Assembly: GCA_900549555.1 (NCBI GenBank)
Contig: UROO01000008.1
Coordinates: 1-37,113, forward strand
DNA: 37,113 bases
Reading direction: 5' to 3'
Source of the DNA: an uncultured Collinsella sp.
GTDB taxonomy: Bacteria > Actinomycetota > Coriobacteriia > Coriobacteriales > Coriobacteriaceae
This document shows, piece by piece, positions 17,051-24,824 of the stretch. A model generated the notes under the pieces. The model made no database searches. It saw only the letters and a program-made list of their open reading frames with translations, and was not told the DNA's origin. Position 1 is the first letter of the stretch. Every line of letters starts with the position of its first letter. A program made the translations under genes and the position numbers.

Positions 17051-17067
17051 ATGAGCACGTTATCGAT
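17051..17067. promoter_or_regulatory. LacI-type operator for autoregulation of LacI 2
   Basis: ATGAGCACGTTATCGAT matches the two module 2 operators over ATGAGCACGTTA. It lies just downstream of the promoter at 17010-17039 and 51 bp before the start codon, where a repressor would block its own transcription. Confidence 0.65.
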
Positions 17068-17117
17068 GTATGTACGATGCGCCATGGGCGCGGGGAATAG
17101 TTGGGAAGCAGGTTAGC

Positions 17118-18155
17118 GTGGAAGGCATGGCTCAGCAGACAAGGAATGGTCATTCGGCGAGCGCGGCAGAGGTTGCGGCGCTCGCTGGCGTGAGCCGCCA
17201 GACTGTGTCTCGCGTGGTCAACGGTATGCCCAACGTGACGGAAAAGACGCGCAAGCGTGTGCTGGCCGCCATGGAAGAGCTGGGCTTTCGTCCCAATTTT
17301 GCTGGAGCGGCGTTGCGCGGCGGGTCGTATCGTTCTATTGGCCTGTGCATGTACAACATCACACGTGTCGGTAACCTGGCGACGCTCGAGGGTATCATGC
17401 AAGCGGCGCGCGAGCACGATTTTGCCGTCACTATGATCGAGATGGGCGGCGACAAGCCCTATACACTTGCCGATGCCTCGCGCCGCATGGTCGAGCGACC
17501 CGTCGACGGCATGATTCTCAACATGAACCGCATGGCTCCCGATTTTGAGGAGTTTGTTCCCCAGCCGGGAGTGCGAACGGTCATCCTGTCCATGTATGCG
17601 CATCCGCGCTGCACGACGATCGACTCCGACCAGTATGGTTCGTGCGAGCTGTTGACCAATTATCTGCTGGAACATGGTCACTCGAATATGCGGTTTGTGG
17701 CGGGTCCGGAAAACTCGATTTCCTCGCGTTTTCGTGAGGCCGGTTGGCGCGATACGCTGGGTCGTGCTCATGTCGATGCCGCTCCGATGCTGCGTGGCGA
17801 TTGGAGTGCGGACAGTGGGTACGCCATGGGCGAGCGGATTGCGGCCGAGGTGCTTGCCGGCGGGTCGCAGGCGCCGACTGCCGTGCTTGCGGCAAATGAC
17901 CAGATGGCGCTGGGCGTTATCGCCGCGCTCGAGAACGCGGGCCTGTCCGTGCCCGACGACGTGAGCGTGGTTGGTATCGACGACGCACTCGAGGGACTTG
18001 TTCCTCACAATCGGCTGACGACGCTGCGATTTGATTTGCGCGGTGTCGGTAAGCTTGCGTTTGAGGCGGCGATTGGAGAGAGCTCGTCTATCGAGGCGAT
18101 TCATGTGCCGAGTACGCTGGTCGAACGCTCGACTGTTAGGGACATACGGGGTTAG
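17118..18155 (+). CDS. LacI-family transcriptional repressor 2
   Basis: A 345-residue regulator with the helix-turn-helix AAEVAALAGVSRQTVSRVVN (about residues 14-33), the hinge FAGAALRGGSY, and an effector domain with RPVDGMILNMNRMAPDF, DSDQYG, GDWSADSGY and DDVSVVGIDDALE. The start is uncertain: GTG 17118 has AGG five bases upstream; ATG 17127 is nine bases later. It is divergent from the glycosidase-EIICB 2 operon; three ATGAGCACGT operators lie between. Its effector domain is close to LacI 3 and LacI 4, which points to related sugar ligands. Confidence 0.9.
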   Translation: MEGMAQQTRNGHSASAAEVAALAGVSRQTVSRVVNGMPNVTEKTRKRVLAAMEELGFRPNFAGAALRGGSYRSIGLCMYNITRVGNLATLEGIMQAAREHDFAVTMIEMGGDKPYTLADASRRMVERPVDGMILNMNRMAPDFEEFVPQPGVRTVILSMYAHPRCTTIDSDQYGSCELLTNYLLEHGHSNMRFVAGPENSISSRFREAGWRDTLGRAHVDAAPMLRGDWSADSGYAMGERIAAEVLAGGSQAPTAVLAANDQMALGVIAALENAGLSVPDDVSVVGIDDALEGLVPHNRLTTLRFDLRGVGKLAFEAAIGESSSIEAIHVPSTLVERSTVRDIRG

Positions 18156-18169
18156 GTCCTACTCCGTTT

Positions 18170-18307
18170 GTCTCGATTTGTAACAGGTAGACGGTCAAAA
18201 GCGGGCTACGTGTTACAGATTTAGATTCTTCGGAAAGAGCAATCCTGTTCGTCTCAATCTGTAACAGCTAGGACCAAAAAACTCGGCTAGATGTTACAGA
18301 TCGAGAC
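18170..18307 (+). repeat. 57-bp palindromic element, pair 3 (18170-18226, 18251-18307)
   Basis: Two units start 81 bp apart, directly after the LacI 2 stop and before the terminator of the convergent module 3 operon. In the second unit the arms extend outward (GTTCGTCTC paired with GAGACGAAC). Confidence 0.9.
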
Positions 18308-18327
18308 GAACGGCTTCCGACCTGCAC

Positions 18328-18370
18328 AAAAAGACCGGGGGCGGCACGCCGTGTGACGTGCCGCCCCCGG
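18328..18370 (-). terminator. Terminator of module 3 operon
   Basis: A 14-bp GC-rich perfect stem (18335-18348 with 18357-18370) with an 8-base loop is followed on the minus strand by TCTTTTT. Confidence 0.9.
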
Positions 18371-18416
18371 CTGAGAAATGGGGACAGGTTGTGTGAGCGG
18401 GCAACCCCGCCAGCCA

Positions 18417-19856
18417 CTAGTCCAGACGACGGGTCTGCGCCACGTGCTTATACCAGTATGCGCTTGCCTTGGGCGTGCGCTTCTGGGTTTCAAAGTCAAC
18501 GTAGAAGAAGCCGTAACGCTTGTTGTAGCCATTGGTCCAAGAGAACTGATCCTGCAGGCTCCACAGGAAGTAGCCGCCCACGTTGACGCCCACCTCCATG
18601 GCCTTGAGCAACCAGCGCAGGTGCTGCTCGATGTAGTCGATGCGCGGCTGGTCGTCCACAAAACCGTCCTTGTAGGGGTCCTTGTAGCCCATGCCGTTCT
18701 CGGTGATGAAGATCTGCTTGTAGTTGGGGTAGCGCTGCTTAATGTAGACGAGCAGGTCGAACAGGCCCTCGGGATAGATGATCCAGTCCCAGTCGGTGGT
18801 GGGAATGCCAGGCTTGTTCACGTGCTCGCCAATGCCCTTGACGCGCCAGCGGCCGGTGCCCTTCTCGCCCGTACCGTTGTGGTGCAGGTCGTTCTCGCCA
18901 TCGTAAGCCTTCAAAAAACGGCACTGGTAGTTGTTAACGCCCAGGTAGTCGTTGTAGAGCGCTGCCTCGCGCATAATCTCGAGGTCCTCGTCCAAGATCT
19001 CGATGGTGCCGCCCGAGACGGCAGCCAGGCGGTTGGCGCACTCGAGGGTGTCGGGGGCATACTCGCCGCGGAACGTCGCGTCGAGCAAAAACTGGTTTTG
19101 CAGCACGTGCTCGTTGTTGGCGGCTTTGATGTCGGCGGGGTCGTTCTCGTTGAGCGGGTACTTAAACTCCAGCGACTGGATGACGCCGATTTTGCCCTTA
19201 AAGCCGCCGTTGTGGAAGGCCAGCACGGCCTTGGCGTGGGCGAGCATCATGTTGTGCTCGCACTGGAAGGCCTCGGCCAGATGCGCCTTGACGCCACCGG
19301 GGAAGGTGCCCTCGATGTAGGTGTTGGAGGCGTCGGCCCAGATCTCGTTAAAGGTGAACCAGTAGGTCACCTGGTCGGCGTACTCCTTAAAGCAGAAGGT
19401 GGCAAAGTCCACAAAGGCGTCGATGGTCTCGCGGTTGAGGAAGTCGCCCTTCTCAAAGAGGGGAAGCGGCGTGTCAAAGTGATGCAGCGTGACGAACGGC
19501 TCAACGTGGTGCTTGTGGCACTCGGCGAAGAGATCGTGGTAGAACTGGACGCCCTCGGGGTTAATCTCACCGGTGCCGTTGGGGAAGATGCGGCTCCAGG
19601 CGATGGAGAGGCGAATGCCGTTGATGCCGAACTCCTCGCACAGCTCCAGGTCGACGGGGTACTGGTTGTAGAAGTCCGAAGCGGGATCGGGGGAGAAGCG
19701 CCCCTGGGCCTCCAGAAAGTCGTCCCAGGCAACCTTGCCCTTACCGTGAGTGCGGGTCTCGCCCTCTACCTGGTAGGCAGCGGTGGCGCCGCCAAAGACA
19801 AAGTCCTCGGGAAACTGCGCGGGCGGGTTGGTGACGCTAGCAGGATTAACGGACAT
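18417..19856 (-). CDS. lacG: 6-phospho-beta-galactosidase (family 1), module 3
   Basis: A cytoplasmic hydrolase of a phosphorylated disaccharide. The 479-residue protein is very similar to the lacG at 8420-9841 (shared FVFGGATAAYQVEGETRTHG and DPASDFYN segments). It has acid/base Glu171 in TFNEI, nucleophile Glu386 in ITENG, and phosphate-site Ser439, Lys446 and Tyr448. A 7-8 residue N-terminal extension is the main length difference. The ribosome site is weak (TTGGATCATC). It is the second gene after EIICB 3, with a stem-loop in the 66-bp gap. Confidence 0.92.
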   Translation of the reverse strand: MSVNPASVTNPPAQFPEDFVFGGATAAYQVEGETRTHGKGKVAWDDFLEAQGRFSPDPASDFYNQYPVDLELCEEFGINGIRLSIAWSRIFPNGTGEINPEGVQFYHDLFAECHKHHVEPFVTLHHFDTPLPLFEKGDFLNRETIDAFVDFATFCFKEYADQVTYWFTFNEIWADASNTYIEGTFPGGVKAHLAEAFQCEHNMMLAHAKAVLAFHNGGFKGKIGVIQSLEFKYPLNENDPADIKAANNEHVLQNQFLLDATFRGEYAPDTLECANRLAAVSGGTIEILDEDLEIMREAALYNDYLGVNNYQCRFLKAYDGENDLHHNGTGEKGTGRWRVKGIGEHVNKPGIPTTDWDWIIYPEGLFDLLVYIKQRYPNYKQIFITENGMGYKDPYKDGFVDDQPRIDYIEQHLRWLLKAMEVGVNVGGYFLWSLQDQFSWTNGYNKRYGFFYVDFETQKRTPKASAYWYKHVAQTRRLD

Positions 19857-19879
19857 GATGATCCAATCGTCTAAATCGA

Positions 19880-19913
19880 AGGGCCAGCCGGTCTTGGATG
19901 GTCGGCTGGCCCT
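19880..19913 (-). other. Intercistronic stem-loop between EIICB 3 and lacG
   Basis: AGGGCCAGCCG (19880-19890) pairs perfectly with 19903-19913 around a 12-base loop. No U-tract follows. It is the third PTS/glycosidase junction in the window with such a hairpin. Confidence 0.6.
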
Positions 19914-19922
19914 GGGCGTTAC

Positions 19923-21698
19923 TTACTTCGAAAGTTGCTCACTCACGAAGGCGAGAGACTTGTCGCCGTTCTGGGAGAGCTCGATGTACTGCTTGCCACG
20001 GCAGGCGACGCACTTGTTGCCCACGCGCTCACAGTCCTTCTGCAGGTCGGCCAGGTAGCTTGCGGCCTGCGGGGCCAGGACGACCAGGTCAAAGTCGGGG
20101 AGCATGTCCACGTGGTTGCCATAGGCCTCGGCAGCGGTCTCGAGGTTAATGCCGCGCTCCTTGGCGGCCTTGGCCAGCGCGTTGGCGAGCAGGCCCGAGG
20201 TTCCGCCGCCCTGGCAGAGCACGAGCACGCGCTTGCCGTTGAGGTCGCTGGCGGTCGTTGCCTCGGCAGCGGATGCTGCAGAAGCGGCGGGGGAGTCGGC
20301 CTTCACGGCCTCGGCAGCAGCGCCGGCGGCAACGCTCTTGGCGTCAGCCTTGCCCTGGAAGGCATCGTTAAGCTTGGCGGCCTTCTCGGCGTTCTTGGCG
20401 GCGAGCTCCTCCTCGGAAATCTCGGCCTCCTCGGCGCACTTCTGGGCGTCATAGGCACGGAAGAACGGATAGTACAGAACGAAGTCGACGACCAGGATAA
20501 GGGCGAGCATCACAAAGGCGAGCGGCTGGAAGCCCAGACCCATGATGGTGCCGATGGGGCCGGGGACAGTCCAAGGCAGGGTGTACATAAAGCCGTTCAT
20601 GCCCAAGAAGTCGATAAAGATCTTGAGGATCCAGATGTTGGCGATCGGGGCAAAGACAAACGGGACAAAGAAGACGGGATTGAGCACGATGGGTGCGGCG
20701 AACAGCAGCGGCTCGTTGACGGCAAAGCAGACGGGAACGATAGCGGCCTTACCGACGGCGCGCATCTCCTGGGACTTGGCCAGGAAGCAGAACATAAAGA
20801 CCAGGACGAGTGTGGCGCCGGTGCCGCCCATGCAGACGACGAAGTACTGGGCACCCTGGGTCAGGACAGCGGAAGCGTGCTGGCCAGCCTGGAACGCAGC
20901 CAGGTTGTCGGTCATGTTGGCAACGAGGGCGGCGGCGATGGCGGGCTCGACGATCGAGGGGCCGTGGACGCCGACGAACCAGAACAGGCTCATGGCGCCG
21001 TAGATCACAGCGAGGCCGATGTAGCCGTCGGCAGCGGTGAACAGGGGCTGGAACACCTGGATGACGCCCTGGGCAAAGCAGAAGCCAAAAGCAGCGCGGA
21101 AGACGATGTCAAAAACCCAAAAGACGGTGATGCAGACGGAGAAGGGGATGATGTCCTTGAAGGTCTGCGAGATGTTGGGCGGAACCTGCTCGGGCATCTT
21201 GACGGTGATGTTGCGCTTAATGAAGAACTTGTAGATGATGCCAGTCACAAACGCAGCGATGAAAGCGGTCAGCAGGCCCTTGGAACCAAGGTAGGTGGTG
21301 TTGAAGCCGCTGGCGGCGTCCGTGGCGATGGTGTCGCTCGAAAGGAGCAAGAAGCCGATGATGGCCGCGCACATGCACGAGATGAAGTTGATCTGGTTGT
21401 TCTTGGGCAGATCGCGGTTCTGAGCGTCGGCGAAGTGCTTGGCCGTGGTGGCGGCGCAGGCGATGGCCAGGATGCCCATGGAGTAGTTGTAGCACTTCCA
21501 CAGGGCGTTGTTGATGTCATCGGGCCAGTAGAAACCCCAGATGTTGGGGACCGAGGCTACCAGGCAGAAGATGGACGAGAAGATGATGATGGGGATGACG
21601 GAGATAAAGCCGTCGCGAATCGCCTTGAGGTACTTGTTGCGGGCGATCGCGTTGAAAAAGGGCTGGCCTTTTTCGATGGTGGCGATGAGTTGCTCCAT
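19923..21698 (-). CDS. lacE: PTS lactose/cellobiose-family EIICB permease 3
   Basis: An importer and phosphorylating enzyme. The 591 residues show EIIC (about 25-435; GVHGPSIV, GGTGATLVL, FAVNEPLLFAAPIVLNP), a long Ala/Lys/Glu linker (about 440-485) and EIIB with phospho-Cys495 in VLCQGGGTSGLL. It is the most diverged of the four EIICBs; for example the EIIB lacks the DTDRLGI stretch and has extra cysteines (KCVACRG). AGGAG lies seven bases before the ATG. It heads the operon with lacG (18417) and is divergent from LacI 3. The symbol rests on the LacG partner and family resemblance. Confidence 0.9.
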   Translation of the reverse strand: MEQLIATIEKGQPFFNAIARNKYLKAIRDGFISVIPIIIFSSIFCLVASVPNIWGFYWPDDINNALWKCYNYSMGILAIACAATTAKHFADAQNRDLPKNNQINFISCMCAAIIGFLLLSSDTIATDAASGFNTTYLGSKGLLTAFIAAFVTGIIYKFFIKRNITVKMPEQVPPNISQTFKDIIPFSVCITVFWVFDIVFRAAFGFCFAQGVIQVFQPLFTAADGYIGLAVIYGAMSLFWFVGVHGPSIVEPAIAAALVANMTDNLAAFQAGQHASAVLTQGAQYFVVCMGGTGATLVLVFMFCFLAKSQEMRAVGKAAIVPVCFAVNEPLLFAAPIVLNPVFFVPFVFAPIANIWILKIFIDFLGMNGFMYTLPWTVPGPIGTIMGLGFQPLAFVMLALILVVDFVLYYPFFRAYDAQKCAEEAEISEEELAAKNAEKAAKLNDAFQGKADAKSVAAGAAAEAVKADSPAASAASAAEATTASDLNGKRVLVLCQGGGTSGLLANALAKAAKERGINLETAAEAYGNHVDMLPDFDLVVLAPQAASYLADLQKDCERVGNKCVACRGKQYIELSQNGDKSLAFVSEQLSK

Positions 21699-21757
21699 GC
21701 AATGCTCCTAAGAGTCGGTGGGTTAGCAACGATGGTAGCTTTTGGCGTTCGGTTGCC

Positions 21758-21778
21758 AAAATGTTGACGTTGCCATTT
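21758..21778. promoter_or_regulatory. LacI-type operator, module 3, EIICB side
   Basis: AAAATGTTGACGTTGCCATT is an imperfect palindrome on ACGT, 60 bp upstream of EIICB 3. Its halves match the site at 21880-21897 in reverse orientation. Confidence 0.75.
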
Positions 21779-21879
21779 TGCGACACAAAAAAAGACGCGA
21801 ACCGGTGGTTCCTGTGCCTGCGAACCGTCGATTCCTTACGCGTAAACGTTTGAGCCGCCCGGTGGCTCTGTGTTTGCGC

Positions 21880-21897
21880 AATGGCAACGTTAACATT
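21880..21897. promoter_or_regulatory. LacI-type operator, module 3, regulator side
   Basis: AATGGCAACGTTAACATT is centred on ACGT exactly 120 bp from the centre of the operator at 21758-21778. The pair could allow looping. Both lie in the 357-bp gap 21699-22055. Confidence 0.75.
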
Positions 21898-21932
21898 TGG
21901 GAGCCAAAAGCCGTTTGGGGAAGCAAAAATGT

Positions 21933-21943
21933 CGGTGAACGGT
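21933..21943 (+). promoter_or_regulatory. CGGTGAACGGT site upstream of LacI 3
   Basis: It is identical to the site at 4320-4330. No clear partner 21 bp away is visible here, unlike at the other loci. Confidence 0.45.
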
Positions 21944-22055
21944 AGGTTTTGGGTGGTGAGCGTATGGTGGGGGAGGCGTTGGATATACTTGAAGGCGTTA
22001 AAAATGACTGCGTAGGGTGCCACCAATGGCATCGTCGACATAGAAAGATCGATCT

Positions 22056-23060
22056 ATGGCCGCTGTTAAAAAATCGGTTTCCGTTAAGGATGTGGCGCGT
22101 CTCGCGGGCGTCTCGGAGCAGACAGTCTCGCGTACGGTGCACGATTCGCCCAGCGTGCGCCCCGAGACCAAGGAGCGCGTGCGTGCCGCCATGCGCGAGC
22201 TTGGCTATCGTCCTAACTTTGCCGGCCGGTCGCTGCGTCGCGGCAAGTTCAAGACCGTCGGCGTCGCCATGTTCAACATTACTGGCACCGGCAACCTCGA
22301 CCGTATGGAGGGCTTTGCCGCCGCCGCCGACAAACACGGCTACGCCATCACCCTCACTAAAGTAGATGGGCATCCGTATACCCTCGAGGGCGCATCGTCG
22401 CGCATGAGCGCACTGCCGGTGGACGGCATGGTTGTGATTATGAACCGCATGCCGGCGGACTTTGGCACCTTTGAGCCGCTGCCCGGTATGCAGACGGTGC
22501 TCGTTACCATGCTGGAGCACCCGCTCTGTTCAACGGTCGATAACGACCAGTTCGATTGCTCGCGCCAAGTGGTCGAGTACTTGCTGGGGCAGGGGCACAA
22601 GACCGTGCACTTCATCTCGTGTCCCGAGCGCTCGCTTTCGGGCATGCGGCGCGAGGAAGGCTGGCGCGAGACATTGCGTGCGCATGGCATCGAGCCACCG
22701 CAGCTCGTGCGCGGCGACTGGACAGCGCAGAGTGGATATGCTGCCGGTCAGGCTCTGGCGGACGATCCGACCTGTACGGCCATTTATGCTTCCAACGATG
22801 CCATGGCATATGGCTGCATCCGTGGGCTCGAGTCGCGCGGGAAGCGCGTGCCCCAGGACGTAAGCGTGGTGGGTGTTGACGATAGTTTGGGCGATATCGT
22901 GCCCGATCGTCGCCTGACCACGGTGCGCTTTGACAACAAACGCGTCGGCATGTGGGCGGTCGACAAGATTGCCGGCGCCGAGGGCGCTGCACCCGGTGTG
23001 GAGCACATGCTGTTTCCGGGCGTGCTCGTCGAGGGCGATACGGTGCGCGATGTACGCTAG
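22056..23060 (+). CDS. LacI-family transcriptional repressor 3
   Basis: A 334-residue regulator. Helix-turn-helix VKDVARLAGVSEQTVSRTVH (about residues 10-29), hinge FAGRSLRRGKF, then the effector domain with LPVDGMVVIMNRMPADF, DNDQFD, GDWTAQSGY and QDVSVVGVDDSLGD. The ribosome site is weak (AGAAAGATC). It is divergent from the EIICB 3-lacG operon, with two ACGT-centred operators between. It reads toward lacF, 214 bp downstream, but lacF has its own upstream motif pair, so read-through is only a possibility. Confidence 0.9.
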   Translation: MAAVKKSVSVKDVARLAGVSEQTVSRTVHDSPSVRPETKERVRAAMRELGYRPNFAGRSLRRGKFKTVGVAMFNITGTGNLDRMEGFAAAADKHGYAITLTKVDGHPYTLEGASSRMSALPVDGMVVIMNRMPADFGTFEPLPGMQTVLVTMLEHPLCSTVDNDQFDCSRQVVEYLLGQGHKTVHFISCPERSLSGMRREEGWRETLRAHGIEPPQLVRGDWTAQSGYAAGQALADDPTCTAIYASNDAMAYGCIRGLESRGKRVPQDVSVVGVDDSLGDIVPDRRLTTVRFDNKRVGMWAVDKIAGAEGAAPGVEHMLFPGVLVEGDTVRDVR

Positions 23061-23120
23061 GGCGCGGGTCTGTTTGGGTTGCCGCTAATTGTGTTCGATA
23101 TTGTTCAGATTGGTTTAAAA

Positions 23121-23152
23121 ACCGTTCACGGGCGAATAGTGACCGTTCATAG
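23121..23152 (-). promoter_or_regulatory. Direct pair of ACCGTTCAYGG-type sites, 21 bp apart
   Basis: ACCGTTCACGG (23121-23131) and ACCGTTCATAG (23142-23152) are the reverse complement of the CGGTGAACGGT motif, again exactly 21 bp apart, 120-150 bp before lacF. Confidence 0.6.
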
Positions 23153-23274
23153 CTCAAAATTACGTTTTGCGCTGTTCTTTTTTGTTTGAATGTTATTGTT
23201 TCTGTCATACACAACGCAGCGCGTATGCCCGGACGCGATGCTCTCCATTGGTTCATATGTGAAAGGAACGCAAT

Positions 23275-23613
23275 ATGGCAACCAAAGAAGAAATCTCGAT
23301 GGTTGGATTCGAGATTGTCGCATACGCAGGTGACGCCCAGACCGATCTGCTTGCAGCGCTCGATGCTGCTCGCGAGGGTGACTTTGAGAAGGCCGAACAG
23401 CTGCACAAGGATGCCAGCGATGCACTTATCGGCGCCCACGACACGCAGACCAAGCTGCTTTCGCAGGAGGCCGGCGGTGGCGAGATGGAGATGACCTTCA
23501 TCATGGCTCACGCTCAGGACACTCTCATGACCACTATGATCCTGGAGAAGCAGGCCCGCTTTACCATCGATGCCTACAAGCGCATCGCTGAGCTCGAGGC
23601 CAAGCTCGCCTAA
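23275..23613 (+). CDS. lacF: PTS lactose/cellobiose-family EIIA
   Basis: A small cytoplasmic phosphocarrier that takes phosphate from HPr and passes it to the cysteine of the EIIB domain. The 112 residues are slightly longer than usual (about 105). The all-helical family shows phospho-accepting His79 in MAHAQD, Asp82 (the trimer metal ligand in the family), and GFEIVAYAGDAQTDLLAAL in helix 1. AAAGGAAC precedes the ATG. It is monocistronic: its own terminator follows, then an insertion sequence. It is the only EIIA of this family in the window, against four EIICBs, so it is probably shared. Confidence 0.95.
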   Translation: MATKEEISMVGFEIVAYAGDAQTDLLAALDAAREGDFEKAEQLHKDASDALIGAHDTQTKLLSQEAGGGEMEMTFIMAHAQDTLMTTMILEKQARFTIDAYKRIAELEAKLA

Positions 23614-23640
23614 CGAGCCCTCACAACCAAGTTCCCTTCC

Positions 23641-23675
23641 AAAAGCCCTGCCGCACCCGCGACAGGGCTTTTTCT
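23641..23675 (+). terminator. Terminator of lacF
   Basis: AAAAGCCCTG pairs with CAGGGCTTTT around a short GC-rich loop and is followed by further T residues. Confidence 0.9.
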
Positions 23676-23689
23676 GTTCAAGACTTTAG

Positions 23690-24420
23690 TCTGCTGGCCG
23701 CGCAGCGGCCAGCTTTGAACCACCCGCTACGCGGGTGGAGACAAACGGCTTTACAAAGCCGCCCCTCCGACCGATATTGACGATTGTTCAGGCCGCCAAG
23801 AATTCGAGTCGAAGGGGTGGTCGCCATGGCCCAGAAGGCCTACAGCCTTTCCCACACGAAGTGGATGTGCAAGTACCGCATCGTGTTCACGCCGAAGTAT
23901 AGGCGCAAAGTGATCTACAGCCAAATCAGGAGCGACATAGGGGAGATCCTCAGGAAGCTGTGCGAGTACAAGGGGATTGGGATAATCGAGGGGCACCTGA
24001 TGCCCGACCACGTGCACGTGCTGCTGGCGATCACGCCGAAGCACAGCGTCGCGAGCGTCATGGGCTACCTGAAGGGGAAGAGCTCGCTGATGATATTCGA
24101 CAGGCACGCCAACCTCAAGTACAAGTTCGGCAACGGGAAGTTCTGGGCGGAGGGCCACTGCGTGTCCACCGCCGGCCTGAACGAGGCGACGATCGCCAAG
24201 TACATCAGGGAGCAGGAGTCCCACGACATCGCGCTGGACAAGCTGAGCGTGAAGGAGTACGAGGACCCCTTCAAGAGGAGGTGATCCCGCCGGTTCGACC
24301 GGCGCGCCACGGGTCAAGATGCACTGGGCCTGGACGAAGTCCGGGCCCGCGCCTTTAGACGCGAGCCCGGGGCCCGTGGGTTATACCCTAAGAGCAAACC
24401 ACCCTTTTTAAGGGTGGTTC
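23690..24420 (+). mobile_element. IS200-type insertion sequence
   Basis: The element contains tnpA (23826-24284), with no second (tnpB) gene. The left flank carries hairpins GCTGGCCGC/GCGGCCAGC (23693-23713), CCACCCGC/GCGGGTGG (23720-23738) and GGCTTT/AAAGCC (23747-23760). The right flank ends with AACCACCCTT/AAGGGTGGTT (24397-24419). IS200-family elements lack terminal inverted repeats and are recognised through such subterminal hairpins. Exact ends are not determined. Confidence 0.75.
23826..24284 (+). CDS. tnpA: IS200/IS605-family Y1 transposase TnpA
   Basis: A single-strand DNA transposase working through a phosphotyrosine intermediate. At 152 residues it has the standard IS200 length. 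The HUH motif is His62-Val63-His64 in MPDHVHVLL, and the catalytic tyrosine is Tyr126 in AKYIREQ. The start at 23826 gives the family-like beginning MAQKAYSLSHTKWMCKY and follows AGGGG; the frame is open to 23784. Arginine is written mainly as AGG, whereas neighbours prefer CGC/CGT, a sign of foreign origin. It appears intact. Confidence 0.95.
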   Translation: MAQKAYSLSHTKWMCKYRIVFTPKYRRKVIYSQIRSDIGEILRKLCEYKGIGIIEGHLMPDHVHVLLAITPKHSVASVMGYLKGKSSLMIFDRHANLKYKFGNGKFWAEGHCVSTAGLNEATIAKYIREQESHDIALDKLSVKEYEDPFKRR

Positions 24421-24434
24421 TGATTTACCCGGCA

Positions 24435-24480
24435 CTTGGGGACGTTCCTTATCTGCCGGCAGTTTGGGACACTCCTGCCA
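24435..24480 (+). repeat. Second copy of the GGGGACGTTCC repeat
   Basis: Bases 24435-24460 match 29-54 with one mismatch (CTTGGGGACGTTCCTTAT, then TGCCGGC). The following CAGTTTGGGACACTCCTGC resembles bases 81-99. It lies directly right of the IS200 element. Confidence 0.75.
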
Positions 24481-24554
24481 TGCATTTGATCCTTTGAGGA
24501 TGGAAGAAAACGGGTAATTGGGTTTGCTGCGGCGCCGAATCGGCCTGTCGGTTA

Positions 24555-24708
24555 CAAAACTATGCCGGTTTACTACGATGAATCGCATTCTTTCAACTAT
24601 GGAAAGAACGGCGTTATCAAAGCCGCAGGTAGAAAGCTTGTCATTTTCTACTAATAGCAAATGTGGTCGGTCCTATCGGTTTTACCGTAGTAAACCGGCA
24701 TAGTTTTG
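24555..24708. repeat. 154-bp element with perfect 23-bp inverted ends
   Basis: Bases 24555-24577 and 24686-24708 are perfect reverse complements (outer end CAAAACTATGCCGG). The inside has no long gene. Each end contains ATGCCGGTTTACTACG reading inward; from the left end this opens a 30-codon frame (24562-24654) starting MPVYYDESHSF. It could be a MITE-like element or two inverted remnants of one gene start. It lies in the 540-bp gap 24285-24824, which otherwise holds the IS right flank and the repeat at 24435. Confidence 0.75.
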
Positions 24709-24824
24709 AAATGGCACTGTTCGACTAGCAGCGTTATGGAGCTTCTGCACGCCCTCCCGTTCGGTTTTTCGCTGGGTGGGTATACTTTCCACCGCATTAC
24801 AGGCCGGAATGAGGAGGTGTCCAA

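Noticed and set aside
23690..24420. IS200 transposase as the mobiliser of the 57-bp palindromes
   Set aside because: The hairpins flanking tnpA share no sequence with the 57-bp arms, and no 57-bp copy lies near the element. It remains untested for the GGGGACGTTCC repeat only.
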